Notes under the pieces: generated by a model
The model's input: the letters and a program-made list of their open reading frames with translations, nothing else
Database searches by the model: none
Told to the model about the DNA's origin: nothing
Made by a program: the position numbers and the translations under genes
From: Clostridia bacterium
Lineage (GTDB): Bacteria; Bacillota; Clostridia; Christensenellales; Borkfalkiaceae
NCBI GenBank assembly: GCA_900769565.1
Contig: CAAGHC010000090.1
Location: 1-13,915 of the forward strand
Length of the DNA stretch: 13,915 nt
Direction of reading: 5' to 3'
Part shown: positions 7,412 through 13,915 of the stretch, in pieces
How the letters are laid out: each line of letters begins with the position of its first letter
Numbering within the stretch: position 1 is the stretch's first letter

Positions 7412-7983
7412 TTAAGTTTGCATTTTAACGCGCTTAAAGCACGAAATCTATGGCTTATGGTATTTTTCTCTTGGTCGGTTGCTATACCTAGGCATTTGTT
7501 TAGGTCATAACTATAAAACAACGGGTCGTATCCGAAACCGTTCTCACCGTAAACGTCGTCAAGAATTTTACCTTTAGTTTCCCCCGTTGCCGTAACAATT
7601 TCACCATTCGGTTTATAAAACACCATGCAACAAACGAATTTTGCATCTCTATTAGTGACACCTTGCATATTTTTTAGCAATAATTGATTGTTATGATTGT
7701 CGTCACCATCACCGGCGTATCTAGCACTATATATACCTGGTGCGCCGTTCAAGGCGTCAACACATATCCCGCTATCGTCGGCAAGGGCTGGTAACCCCAA
7801 GGTTTCACTCACGGTTTTTGCTTTAATAAGAGCGTTTTCATAAAAAGTCGAGCCGTTTTCTTCTATCTCAAAATCAACGCCAAAATCCTTATAACCTACC
7901 ACCTCGAATTCAGGTAGCATAGCGCCGATTTCCTTGATTTTATGTTTGTTTCCACTTGCTAAAACTATTTTTTGCTTTTCCAT
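7408..7983 (-). CDS. rdgB: XTP/dITP pyrophosphatase (RdgB/Ham1 family)
   Basis: This 191-residue house-cleaning enzyme hydrolyses dITP, dHAPTP and XTP to monophosphates and so keeps deaminated purines out of nucleic acids. Motifs: ASGNKHKIKEI (9-19), the metal-binding ADDSGICVDAL (68-78), PGIYSARYAG (82-91), GFGYDPLF (149-156) and SHRFRAL (177-183). I chose the ATG at 7981-7983 because the family begins a few residues before SGNK; longer in-frame readings would run into rsmA. The start follows the rsmA stop after a single base (TAG-T-ATG). GAGGA about 12 nt upstream, within rsmA's last codons, is a rather distant ribosome site, so reinitiation after rsmA is likely. Its end overlaps yfcE by 4 nt. 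Confidence 0.95.
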   Translation of the reverse strand: MEKQKIVLASGNKHKIKEIGAMLPEFEVVGYKDFGVDFEIEENGSTFYENALIKAKTVSETLGLPALADDSGICVDALNGAPGIYSARYAGDGDDNHNNQLLLKNMQGVTNRDAKFVCCMVFYKPNGEIVTATGETKGKILDDVYGENGFGYDPLFYSYDLNKCLGIATDQEKNTISHRFRALSALKCKLK

Positions 7984-7984
7984 A

Positions 7985-8824
7985 CTATTTATTGTCCTCA
8001 TAAATAACGTTCGAGAGATTAACGTAGTCTTCAGCACTTAAATTTTCCGCACGTGCAGTTAAAGCAATATTAGCACTATTCAAATAGTTTTCTGCAACTG
8101 TTCTAGGAATTTTATAAAAATTCATAAGGTTATTTACTAGCATCTTTCTTCTACTAGAAAACCCACATTTAACGACTTCTCTAACGTTTTTTAGGTCTAC
8201 GCCTAAAAATTTGCCCTTGTCAACTACAATTTTAACTACTGCAGAATCAACGTTTGGTGGTGGCGTAAACTTTTCACGTGGGACGTAAAGTACAACTTCT
8301 GCACTACCACGTAAATTTATACCAACGGTAATGGCGCCGTAATCAGAAGAACTTTCTTTTGACGCAAATCGAAGAGCAACTTCTTCTTGCACCATAATAA
8401 CCATGCCTTTTATCAACGTTGACTCTTCTAAAAAGCGCATAACAATAGGTGTGGTAATATAATAAGGTAAGTTTGCAACTAATATGTATTCCCCACCAAG
8501 TTTCTTCTCTATTTCTAAAAGTTTTTCTTTCATTACGTCCTTAAAAACGATTTCGACGTTATCAAAATCACCTAGCACTTCTTCAAGTAAAGGTTTTAAG
8601 GTTGTATCAATTTCATAGCCAACGACCTTTTTAGCCTTTTTTGACAAGGCGGTAGTAAGTGCACCTGCACCACAACCGATTTCTAAAACGGTATCTTTAT
8701 CGGTAACGCCTGCCTTTTCCACAATTTGGTCAAGTAGCGCAGTATCGGTCAAAAAATTTTGACCAAACACTTTTTTTAGTGTTAATCCGTGTTTTGCTAA
8801 TAAATACTTAAGTGGTTTTTCCAT
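7985..8824 (-). CDS. rsmA: 16S rRNA (adenine1518-N6/adenine1519-N6)-dimethyltransferase
   Basis: RsmA/KsgA uses S-adenosylmethionine to dimethylate two adjacent adenines in the 3'-terminal hairpin of 16S rRNA, a late step in small-subunit assembly. The 279 residues include the N-terminal KKVFGQNFL (17-25), the SAM-binding EIGCGAGALT (48-57), the catalytic NLPYYITTPI (118-127) and the C-terminal FTPPPNVDSAVV and FSSRRKML segments. AGG 6-7 nt upstream of the ATG is a moderate ribosome site. It is the first gene of a four-gene operon, behind an unusual promoter with an inverted repeat. In Bacillus the gene rnmV usually sits between tatD and ksgA; it is absent here. Confidence 0.97.
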   Translation of the reverse strand: MEKPLKYLLAKHGLTLKKVFGQNFLTDTALLDQIVEKAGVTDKDTVLEIGCGAGALTTALSKKAKKVVGYEIDTTLKPLLEEVLGDFDNVEIVFKDVMKEKLLEIEKKLGGEYILVANLPYYITTPIVMRFLEESTLIKGMVIMVQEEVALRFASKESSSDYGAITVGINLRGSAEVVLYVPREKFTPPPNVDSAVVKIVVDKGKFLGVDLKNVREVVKCGFSSRRKMLVNNLMNFYKIPRTVAENYLNSANIALTARAENLSAEDYVNLSNVIYEDNK

Positions 8825-8851
8825 TATTTACCTACTTTTATAATGAATAAC

Positions 8852-8866
8852 TGTCGAATACCGACA
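8852..8866. repeat. Small inverted repeat in the rsmA leader
   Basis: TGTCG-AATAC-CGACA (5-bp arms, 5-nt loop) lies between the putative rsmA promoter and its ribosome site. In the transcript it would form a small hairpin. It is short enough to be chance. Confidence 0.35.
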
Positions 8867-8875
8867 CATAATACT

Positions 8876-8902
8876 ATTGTAAAGAGAAATCTTTACTGTC
8901 AA
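8876..8902 (-). promoter_or_regulatory. Candidate rsmA operon promoter with an inverted repeat in the spacer
   Basis: Minus strand: a perfect -35 TTGACA (8897-8902) is followed by TACAAT (8876-8881) at a short 15-nt spacing. Other -10 registers at 17-18 nt match consensus poorly. The 18-bp perfect palindromic element GTAAAGA-GAAA-TCTTTAC (8879-8896) directly abuts the -35 and fills the spacer, the usual place for a repressor operator. The promoter assignment is moderate. The regulatory reading is inference. Confidence 0.5.
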
Positions 8903-8930
8903 TCATTTTTTTACAAATGACGATTTAATT

Positions 8931-8966
8931 CAAAATAAAGCCGAAATTCATTTCGACTTTATTTTG
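8931..8966. terminator. Terminator after tatD
   Basis: A long hairpin: the outer 10-bp stem CAAAATAAAG (8931-8940) pairs with CTTTATTTTG (8957-8966), then one C-A mismatch, then a 5-bp inner stem CGAAA/TTTCG with a 4-nt loop. It begins 4 nt after the tatD stop. The 3' arm is U-rich, but the U-tract beyond it is weak on the minus strand. It separates metG-tatD from the rsmA operon. Confidence 0.7.
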
Positions 8967-8970
8967 GTTT

Positions 8971-9738
8971 TTAAAGTTTTTTAAATAATCTTTTAGCGTT
9001 TTCTTTTACAGCGCCTGCCATTTGCTCTATCGGAACGCCTTTAATTTCTGCTAGACGGGCACATACCAAAGAAACGTTTTTCGGTGTATTAAGCGTTCCC
9101 CTAAATGGGTGTGGCGCAAGATATGGACTGTCAGTTTCCGTAAGACAATAATCACTCGGCACAAATTCAGCTACTTCCACTAAATTTTTAGCATTCTTAA
9201 ACGTAAGCGTTCCTGCAAACGAAATGTAAAGACCTAATTTGAGAAGTTGACTTGCCGTTTCTTTACTACCAGAAAAACAATGCATAACAGCGCCGTAAAC
9301 TAACTTATCTTTATTGTCCTTAAGAATATTTATCATATCTTCCGTAGCATCACGACTATGAATACTAACTGGCAATTTAAACTCTTTTGCAAGTTCAATT
9401 TGGCTAATAAAAACCTGCTTTTGTTTCTGTTTATCAAAACCGTCCCAATGATAATCTAGCCCTATTTCGCCTACGGCAACGCATTTATCTTGGGTTAAAT
9501 AACTTTTCAACCTATATAAATCTTCATTAGTCACGTCGTTTGCATCCGACGGATGAAAGCCAGATGCAAAATAAACTGACGGATACTTTTGGCTTAACGC
9601 CATACCCGTTTCACAAGAATTCAAGTTGCAAGCCATATTGATAACAGTATCAACACCGTCTTTTAGATAATCACTAACAACGTCGTCAAGGTCTACAATT
9701 TTTTGGTCGTCAATATGGCAATGTGTATCAATAAACAT
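8971..9738 (-). CDS. tatD: TatD family metal-dependent deoxyribonuclease
   Basis: This 255-residue TIM-barrel hydrolase of the amidohydrolase superfamily is a Mg-dependent DNase/exonuclease in characterised homologues. All metal-site residues are present: H6 and H8 in DTHCH, E91 in GEIGLDYHWD, H127 in SIHSRDA, H153 in HCFSGS and D203 in TETDSPYLAPHP. The length is typical. The start codon overlaps the metG stop as TAATG, and AGGTG lies 5 nt upstream, so it is translationally coupled to metG. The metG-tatD pair is common in Bacillota. A hairpin terminator directly follows. Confidence 0.95.
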   Translation of the reverse strand: MFIDTHCHIDDQKIVDLDDVVSDYLKDGVDTVINMACNLNSCETGMALSQKYPSVYFASGFHPSDANDVTNEDLYRLKSYLTQDKCVAVGEIGLDYHWDGFDKQKQKQVFISQIELAKEFKLPVSIHSRDATEDMINILKDNKDKLVYGAVMHCFSGSKETASQLLKLGLYISFAGTLTFKNAKNLVEVAEFVPSDYCLTETDSPYLAPHPFRGTLNTPKNVSLVCARLAEIKGVPIEQMAGAVKENAKRLFKKL

Positions 9739-11714
9739 TAAAACACCTGACTGCCGTCTGCAATATCTTTTTCGGGTGTTAAATAAGCAAGATTACCCTG
9801 CTCGTCTTCGGCACACACAATCATACCTTCGCTAACTATTCCGCAAAGTTTCGCAGGCTTAAGGTTTGTTATCATTGCAAGCTTTTTACCCACCAAAGAT
9901 TCGGGCGTATATGCATGCGCTATACCACTAACAACCGTTCTAGTTTCCTCACCCACTTTAACGGTAAGTTTTAATAATTTTTTACTCTTTTCAACCTTTT
10001 CACAAGCAGTAACTAGCGCTATCTTTAATTGAACTTTTGCAAAATCATCTATTTCGATTGCAGGTTTTTCAGAATGGTCGTGTAGTTTAACTTCAGGCTT
10101 ACTCTGTTCTTTTTTCTCTTCTTTTACCGCACTCTTTTCACTTCTTTCTTCTATCATTTTGTTTACCTTTTCCATAATTTTAGCGCCGTCTAAACGTGCA
10201 AACAACATTTCAGGTGCATTAGTTACGTTATATTCTTTATTTAAGCCAAATTTATCAAGACTATCAAAATCTCTTACGGTTAGGTTAAACATTTTAAGTG
10301 CTTTAGCACACGAATCAGGCAAATACGGGCTCAATAGCGACGCACCAACCGTAATACTTTCTGCTAGGTTATAAAGCACGGTTTCAAGCCTATCTTTCTT
10401 GCTTTCGTCTTTTGCAAGCGCCCAAGGCATAGTTTCGTCAATATACTTATTAGCTCTACGGAATACCGTGAAAATTTCAAATAAAGCATCTGCAACCTTA
10501 AAGTCGTTCATTTTATTTACAACTTTTTCTTTTGCAGAAGTTACCACGGCTTTCAACTCGCCGTCAACGTCTTCAATAACGCCCTTATCGGCAATCTTTC
10601 CACCAAAATACTTATTCGCCATAGCAATAGTACGACTAACCAAGTTACCAAATACGTTTGCTAAATCACTATTTATAGTTTCGATTATAGATTCCCAAGA
10701 AATGAGTCCGTCGTTATCTTGTGGCATTGCCGTTAAAACGTAATATCTAACTGCATCTTTACCAAAGTATTCAACCAAATCATCAGCGTACATTACGTTA
10801 CCTTTAGACTTGCTCATTTTTCCGCCATCTTGTAATAGCCAGCCGTGTCCGTAAACTTTTTTAGGCAACGGAATATCAAGCGCCATTAAGAAAATAGGCC
10901 AGTAAATAGTGTGGAATCTGATAATATCCTTACCGATTACGTGAACGTCTGCCGGCCAAAATTTATTATAGCCGTCAAGGTGGTTTCCGTCTGCATCATA
11001 GCCGATACCTGTTATATAGTTCGTAAGAGCATCAAGCCAAACGTATACTACGTGTTTGGGGTCAAAATCAACGGGGATACCCCACTTAAAAGTACTTCTT
11101 GAAACGCAAAGGTCTTGAAGTCCTGGTTTTAAGAAGTTGTTAACCATTTCGTTCTTTCTTGAAACGGGCGTAATAAACTCGGGGTGCTCGTTATAATATT
11201 CCATCAACCTATCGGCGTACTTGCTCATCTTAAAGAAGTATGCCTCTTCTTGAGATTTTTGAACGGGTCTACCACAGTCGGGACACTTTCCATCTACAAG
11301 TTGGCTTTCCGTCCAAAAAGATTCGCACGGTGTACAATACCAACCCTCGTAAGAGCCTTTATAAATATCGCCTTTTTCGTAAAGTTTATTAAATATTTTT
11401 TGAACTTGTTTTTCGTGATATTCGTCAGTAGTACGGATAAACTTATCGTACGATACGCCTACTAATTCCCAAATCTTTTTAATTTCATCTGCAACGCCAT
11501 CTACGAAAGCCTTGGGCGAAAGATTTGCCGTTTTAGCCTTTTCTTCTATTTTTTGGCCATGTTCGTCAGTTCCCGTTTGAAAAAACACGTCGTAGCCTTC
11601 GTAACGTTTAAAGCGTGCCAACGAATCTGCCAAAATCGCTTCGTAAGTATTGCCGATATGTGGTTTACCAGAAGTGTAAGCTATAGCCGTAGTAATATAA
11701 TATTTCTCTTTCAT
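9738..11714 (-). CDS. metG: Methionyl-tRNA synthetase (class I, with C-terminal tRNA-binding domain)
   Basis: This enzyme charges initiator and elongator tRNA-Met with methionine. The 658 residues show the HIGH-like signature PHIGNTYE (18-25), a single zinc knuckle with C127/C130 and C144/C147, and KMSKS at 299-303. After a lysine/glutamate-rich linker (about 520-552), the last ~104 residues (555-658) form an OB-fold tRNA-binding domain of the Trbp111/EMAP type (VSGIAHAYTPESLVGK, GIVSEGMIVCAED), which in this class often mediates dimerisation. AAGGAG sits 5 nt ahead of the ATG. The leader from the promoter is only about 35-40 nt, too short for a T-box or S-box, so methionine-dependent riboswitch control is not seen. 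tatD overlaps its stop. Confidence 0.98.
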   Translation of the reverse strand: MKEKYYITTAIAYTSGKPHIGNTYEAILADSLARFKRYEGYDVFFQTGTDEHGQKIEEKAKTANLSPKAFVDGVADEIKKIWELVGVSYDKFIRTTDEYHEKQVQKIFNKLYEKGDIYKGSYEGWYCTPCESFWTESQLVDGKCPDCGRPVQKSQEEAYFFKMSKYADRLMEYYNEHPEFITPVSRKNEMVNNFLKPGLQDLCVSRSTFKWGIPVDFDPKHVVYVWLDALTNYITGIGYDADGNHLDGYNKFWPADVHVIGKDIIRFHTIYWPIFLMALDIPLPKKVYGHGWLLQDGGKMSKSKGNVMYADDLVEYFGKDAVRYYVLTAMPQDNDGLISWESIIETINSDLANVFGNLVSRTIAMANKYFGGKIADKGVIEDVDGELKAVVTSAKEKVVNKMNDFKVADALFEIFTVFRRANKYIDETMPWALAKDESKKDRLETVLYNLAESITVGASLLSPYLPDSCAKALKMFNLTVRDFDSLDKFGLNKEYNVTNAPEMLFARLDGAKIMEKVNKMIEERSEKSAVKEEKKEQSKPEVKLHDHSEKPAIEIDDFAKVQLKIALVTACEKVEKSKKLLKLTVKVGEETRTVVSGIAHAYTPESLVGKKLAMITNLKPAKLCGIVSEGMIVCAEDEQGNLAYLTPEKDIADGSQVF

Positions 11715-11755
11715 TTGAGCTCCTTATTTATTAGTAGTTAGAATATTTCTTATAC

Positions 11756-11784
11756 ATTTTACCACATTTTTACGGTATATTCAA
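11756..11784 (-). promoter_or_regulatory. Extended -10 promoter for metG-tatD
   Basis: Minus strand: -35 TTGAAT (11779-11784), a 17-nt spacer, then TGG and -10 TAAAAT (11756-11761). The TG in register one base ahead of the -10 matches the extended -10 of the rpmB promoter. It lies 42 nt upstream of the ATG. Confidence 0.7.
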
Positions 11785-11803
11785 CAATAAACGGGCATAA
11801 AGT
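11775..11803 (+). promoter_or_regulatory. Candidate sigma-E-like promoter for spmA
   Basis: GTATATT (11775-11781), 14 nt, then CATAAAGT (11796-11803) resembles the sporulation sigma-E consensus (roughly ATA in the -35 and CATACAMT in the -10), with two mismatches in the -10. Bacillus spmA-spmB is known to be sigma-E dependent, which motivates the match. Transcription would begin about 6-8 nt after the -10, at or next to the ATG (11810). It overlaps the metG -35 on the other strand. Confidence 0.35.
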
Positions 11804-11809
11804 TTTACT

Positions 11810-12364
11810 ATGAATGCAATTTTTGGACTAATTTTAATTATTTCAACCGTAGTGCTCATATTTACTACCCCTGACCTTGTATTATCATCTATGCTATCGG
11901 GTGGCGAAAAAGCATTATCACTCACATTAAAAATGGTAGTAATATATGCAGTATGGATGGGCGTTTTCGAGCTTATGGAACGAAGTGGCGTAGCAAATAA
12001 ATTCGCTAAATTATTAAGGCCATTAAATAGGTTTTTATTTGGTAAATTACCAGAAAGAGCAAACGACTTTATGTCGCTAAACATTTCGGCAAACATCCTT
12101 GGAATGAGCGGTGCTACAACCCCTATGGGCATAAAATCTATTCAAGAACTTGAAAAGCACCCTAACACCGAATATGCGATTACAATGTTTTTCGTTATCA
12201 ATGCTACTAGCGTTCAAATCATTCCGTCTTCGGTTTTAGCACTACGCACTTCTATGGGCGCTAGCACGCCTGCCGATATAATATTACCTACGATTTTAGC
12301 AACTCTATTATCTAGTATCGTTGGAATTTTACTTGTAAAAATCTTTGTCAAAAAAACTGCATAA
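11810..12364 (+). CDS. spmA: Spore maturation protein A
   Basis: This 184-residue integral membrane protein with the nucleoside-recognition (Gate) domain acts with SpmB in spore core dehydration in Bacillus. A first hydrophobic helix spans residues 2-20, a second about 38-54, and the C-terminus (about 158-180) is another. The conserved NISANILGMSGATTPMGIKSIQEL (91-114) and INATSVQIIPSSVLALR (130-146) segments identify SpmA. The start matches the family N-terminus, but no Shine-Dalgarno sequence is visible upstream; a sigma-E-like -10 element ends just 6 nt before the ATG. spmB follows after a single base. Its presence implies an endospore-forming lineage. Confidence 0.93.
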   Translation: MNAIFGLILIISTVVLIFTTPDLVLSSMLSGGEKALSLTLKMVVIYAVWMGVFELMERSGVANKFAKLLRPLNRFLFGKLPERANDFMSLNISANILGMSGATTPMGIKSIQELEKHPNTEYAITMFFVINATSVQIIPSSVLALRTSMGASTPADIILPTILATLLSSIVGILLVKIFVKKTA

Positions 12365-12365
12365 T

Positions 12366-12872
12366 ATGTCAAAATACTTAATACCTATACTTTTTTTAGC
12401 AATATTTGTAATCTCGTCAATAAAAAAGGTCAAGCCGTACGATGCTTTTACTTCGGGCGCAAAGTCTGCCGTTCCTTTTGCCGTAGGAATTTTCCCTTAC
12501 CTTGTTAGCATATTCGTTTTAACCGAACTATTTCAAGCAAGTGGTCTTTCTGACGCTTTATCCCGCCTTCTAGCCCCCGTATTTAATTTAGTTGGAATAC
12601 CTACTGAACTAACAAAATTAGTTCTTATAAAACCTTTTTCCGGAAGTGGCGCTTTGGCGCTTTTATCCGAAATATTTACCACTTACGGTGTTAATAGTTA
12701 TATTTCAAGATGCGCTTGTGTTATTTATGGAAGTAGTGAAACGGTTTTTTACGTCGCAGCCGTTTATTTTGCTGGCGCTAAAACTAAAAATCTAACAACA
12801 CCTATAATCATATCTTTAATCGCCTCATTTTTCTCTTGTGTGTTTGCTTGCTTTATATGCAACATAATGTAA
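12366..12872 (+). CDS. spmB: Spore maturation protein B
   Basis: This 168-residue membrane protein has the same Gate fold as SpmA, its partner in spore maturation. Hydrophobic segments lie at about 4-18, 36-53, 113-137 and 146-168. The signature IKPFSGSGALALLSEI (88-103) and the CACVIYGSSETVFYV block (117-131) are typical of SpmB. I use the ATG at 12366-12368, one base after the spmA stop, because it aligns with the family start; an upstream in-frame TTG at 12345 would extend it into spmA. Neither start has a recognisable ribosome site, so translation probably depends on termination-reinitiation from spmA. Confidence 0.93.
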   Translation: MSKYLIPILFLAIFVISSIKKVKPYDAFTSGAKSAVPFAVGIFPYLVSIFVLTELFQASGLSDALSRLLAPVFNLVGIPTELTKLVLIKPFSGSGALALLSEIFTTYGVNSYISRCACVIYGSSETVFYVAAVYFAGAKTKNLTTPIIISLIASFFSCVFACFICNIM

Positions 12873-12900
12873 AAACGCCCGAAAATTCGAGCGTTTTTTT
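12871..12900. terminator. Bidirectional terminator between spmB and the phosphatase-fold gene
   Basis: The stem AAAACGC (12872-12878) pairs with GCGTTTT (12891-12897), with a mismatch and an inner CGAA/TTCG extension, followed by a run of seven T to 12900. The A-run at the other side gives a U-tract on the minus strand too, so it can end both convergent transcripts. It starts inside the spmB stop codon. Confidence 0.8.
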
Positions 12901-12912
12901 GTGAGTTAAGTA

Positions 12913-13692
12913 TTATAAAAGTTCAATGTCAGCATATACGGGCGAATGGTCAGTAGCATCTAGAGCGTATTGATCTGTAATAACCTTAAATGCTTTTATT
13001 TCATAGCCGTTACCATACGCCATAATATGGTCAATAGAATGAGTGTGGTCAAGATCGGTGGTTTTACCGTGATATTTGCCATTCTCATCTACCACAGGGT
13101 TGCCGTGGTGCGATTTTATATCATCCTTAATTTCGGCTAAATCGTATGCGTGCTTTACGTTTGCACTCGCAAAAATTGAAGTAAACACCGAAGAAGACAT
13201 AGTACAATTTAAATCCCCTATAAAGAAAACTGGGCAATGAAAACGACCATTGATATACTTAATCAACTCTACCGACTGCAGTGCATTTTTATCTCTTAAT
13301 AGATTGTCAACATCCCCTCGTTTCATATACCAGTAGTGTGCGTTTACAACGCCAAAAACCTTGCTATCTTCCCTTTCCAAAACGGCCCAAGTTAGTTCTT
13401 TAGTAACACCTGCCTCTACAGCAACAGGCTCATTACCTTTTGCTAAAAGTTTAAGCCCTTTTCTATATGCCAACGGAACATAGTTTGCGCTATTATAAAT
13501 TTCTGTTCCTGAAAAATTATATTCTCCAGAAAGATTTTTAAATAAACTTCCTGCATACCAGTTTGGAGTAACTTCTTGCATGCCGATAACGTCAGGTTTA
13601 TACTCATCAAACACTTTAAACATATCGTCTTCTCTTGCTGATACAGCGTTACCAAAATAGTCACCCCAAATATTTGCTGTCATTATTCTCAT
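12913..13692 (-). CDS. Endonuclease/exonuclease/phosphatase family protein
   Basis: This 259-residue protein has the DNase I-like EEP fold. Catalytic landmarks: N7 in TANIWG, E40 in GMQEV (metal ligand), H119 in NAHYWY, D160 and N162 in FIGDLNCT, D221/H222 in SIDHI and the D248-H249 pair in ATDHSPVY. No signal peptide is present, so it should act in the cytoplasm. The family covers DNA repair nucleases, sphingomyelinases and phosphoinositide or sugar-phosphate phosphatases, and the substrate cannot be told from sequence. GAGGAGG 8 nt ahead of the ATG is a strong ribosome site. A close paralogue lies immediately upstream in the same orientation, 83 nt away without an obvious terminator between, so the two may be cotranscribed. 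Confidence 0.88.
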   Translation of the reverse strand: MRIMTANIWGDYFGNAVSAREDDMFKVFDEYKPDVIGMQEVTPNWYAGSLFKNLSGEYNFSGTEIYNSANYVPLAYRKGLKLLAKGNEPVAVEAGVTKELTWAVLEREDSKVFGVVNAHYWYMKRGDVDNLLRDKNALQSVELIKYINGRFHCPVFFIGDLNCTMSSSVFTSIFASANVKHAYDLAEIKDDIKSHHGNPVVDENGKYHGKTTDLDHTHSIDHIMAYGNGYEIKAFKVITDQYALDATDHSPVYADIELL

Positions 13693-13775
13693 AAAATTAA
13701 CCTCCTCTTATTAGCTTTAATTAAATTTATTTTAAAGTTTGAATATTTTTATTTATCAGTAAAATTTGTCTATAA

Positions 13776-13915
13776 TTATAATAAATTAACGTCGATATAA
13801 ACTGGAGAGTGGTCGGTTGCATCCAATGCGCATTGATCAGTTACAATCTTAAACGCTTTTATTTCATAACTATCTCCATAAGCAAGAATATGGTCAATAG
13901 AATGAGTGTGGTCAA
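13776..13915 (-). CDS. C-terminal part of a second EEP-family protein (partial, paralogue)
   Basis: The last 45 codons of a gene that continues beyond the right edge, ending with TAA at 13776-13778. The residues begin DHTHSIDHILAYGDSYEIKA and contain CALDATDHSPVYIDVNLL. They match the end of the neighbouring gene at 36 of 45 positions by my hand alignment and keep the catalytic SIDHI and DHS motifs. It is therefore a tandem duplicate, apparently intact in the visible part. The 83-bp gap to the next gene is very AT-rich and shows no clear promoter or hairpin. Confidence 0.85.
   Translation of the reverse strand, partial: DHTHSIDHILAYGDSYEIKAFKIVTDQCALDATDHSPVYIDVNLL

Noticed and set aside
7984..8037. 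Longer N-terminus for rdgB starting inside rsmA
   Set aside because: The extra residues are the rsmA 3' end in another frame, and the family starts just before ASGNK at the ATG 7981-7983.
11715..11755. T-box or SAM riboswitch in front of metG
   Set aside because: The distance from promoter to ATG is about 40 nt and contains only a 4-bp dyad, too short for either element.
11770..12132. 120-codon minus-strand open frame opposite spmA
   Set aside because: It is the antisense shadow of spmA and overlaps the metG promoter. It has no ribosome site or family features.
12345..12365. TTG start at 12345 for spmB
   Set aside because: It would overlap spmA without a ribosome site, and the ATG at 12366 matches the family N-terminus.
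1..13915. Mobile element, prophage, CRISPR or defence system
   Set aside because: No transposase, integrase, direct-repeat array, terminal inverted repeats or toxin-antitoxin-like small gene pairs were seen, and composition looks even across the window.

Overview
The window is AT-rich bacterial chromosome carrying housekeeping genes. The gene set and order point to a spore-forming, low-GC member of the Bacillota (Clostridia-like). The evidence is the sporulation pair spmA-spmB, the yloU-fakA(yloV)-recG block diverging from rpmB, and the rdgB-yfcE (ysnA-ysnB) and metG-tatD pairs, all of which have counterparts in Bacillus or Clostridium. No mobile element, CRISPR array, tRNA, rRNA or prophage is visible. 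Most genes lie on the minus strand. The plus-strand genes are rpmB, spmA, spmB and a fragment at the left edge.

Layout from left to right. The last 32 codons of a plus-strand membrane protein (3-101) converge, through a shared hairpin terminator, on a zinc-ribbon PlsC-type acyltransferase (161-1414, minus). Upstream of that is recG (1436-3448), then an intrinsic terminator directly in front of recG's start codon, then fakA (3494-5122) and the Asp23-family gene yloU (5182-5532). A 210-bp divergent promoter region separates yloU from rpmB (5743-5934, plus). Next comes a minus-strand operon read as rsmA-rdgB-yfcE-cysK (8824 to 6011) with a 1-nt gap, an ATGA overlap and a 9-nt gap between successive genes. 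Its promoter spacer contains a perfect inverted repeat. metG-tatD (11714 to 8971) is a second operon with a TAATG stop-start overlap. spmA-spmB (11810-12872, plus) diverges from metG. The right edge holds an endonuclease/exonuclease/phosphatase-fold gene (12913-13692, minus) and the 3' end of a tandem paralogue (13776-13915).

The genes serve translation (MetG, L28, 16S rRNA dimethylation by RsmA), genome and nucleotide maintenance (RecG, the XTP/dITP pyrophosphatase RdgB, TatD), lipid metabolism (FakA, the acyltransferase), cysteine synthesis (CysK) and spore maturation (SpmA/B). I found no convincing new multi-gene system. The points most worth a second look are the terminator next to the recG start, the possible leaderless sigma-E-type start of spmA, the dyad in the rsmA promoter, the acyltransferase with its zinc ribbon and extra C-terminal domain, and the tandem phosphatase-fold paralogues.
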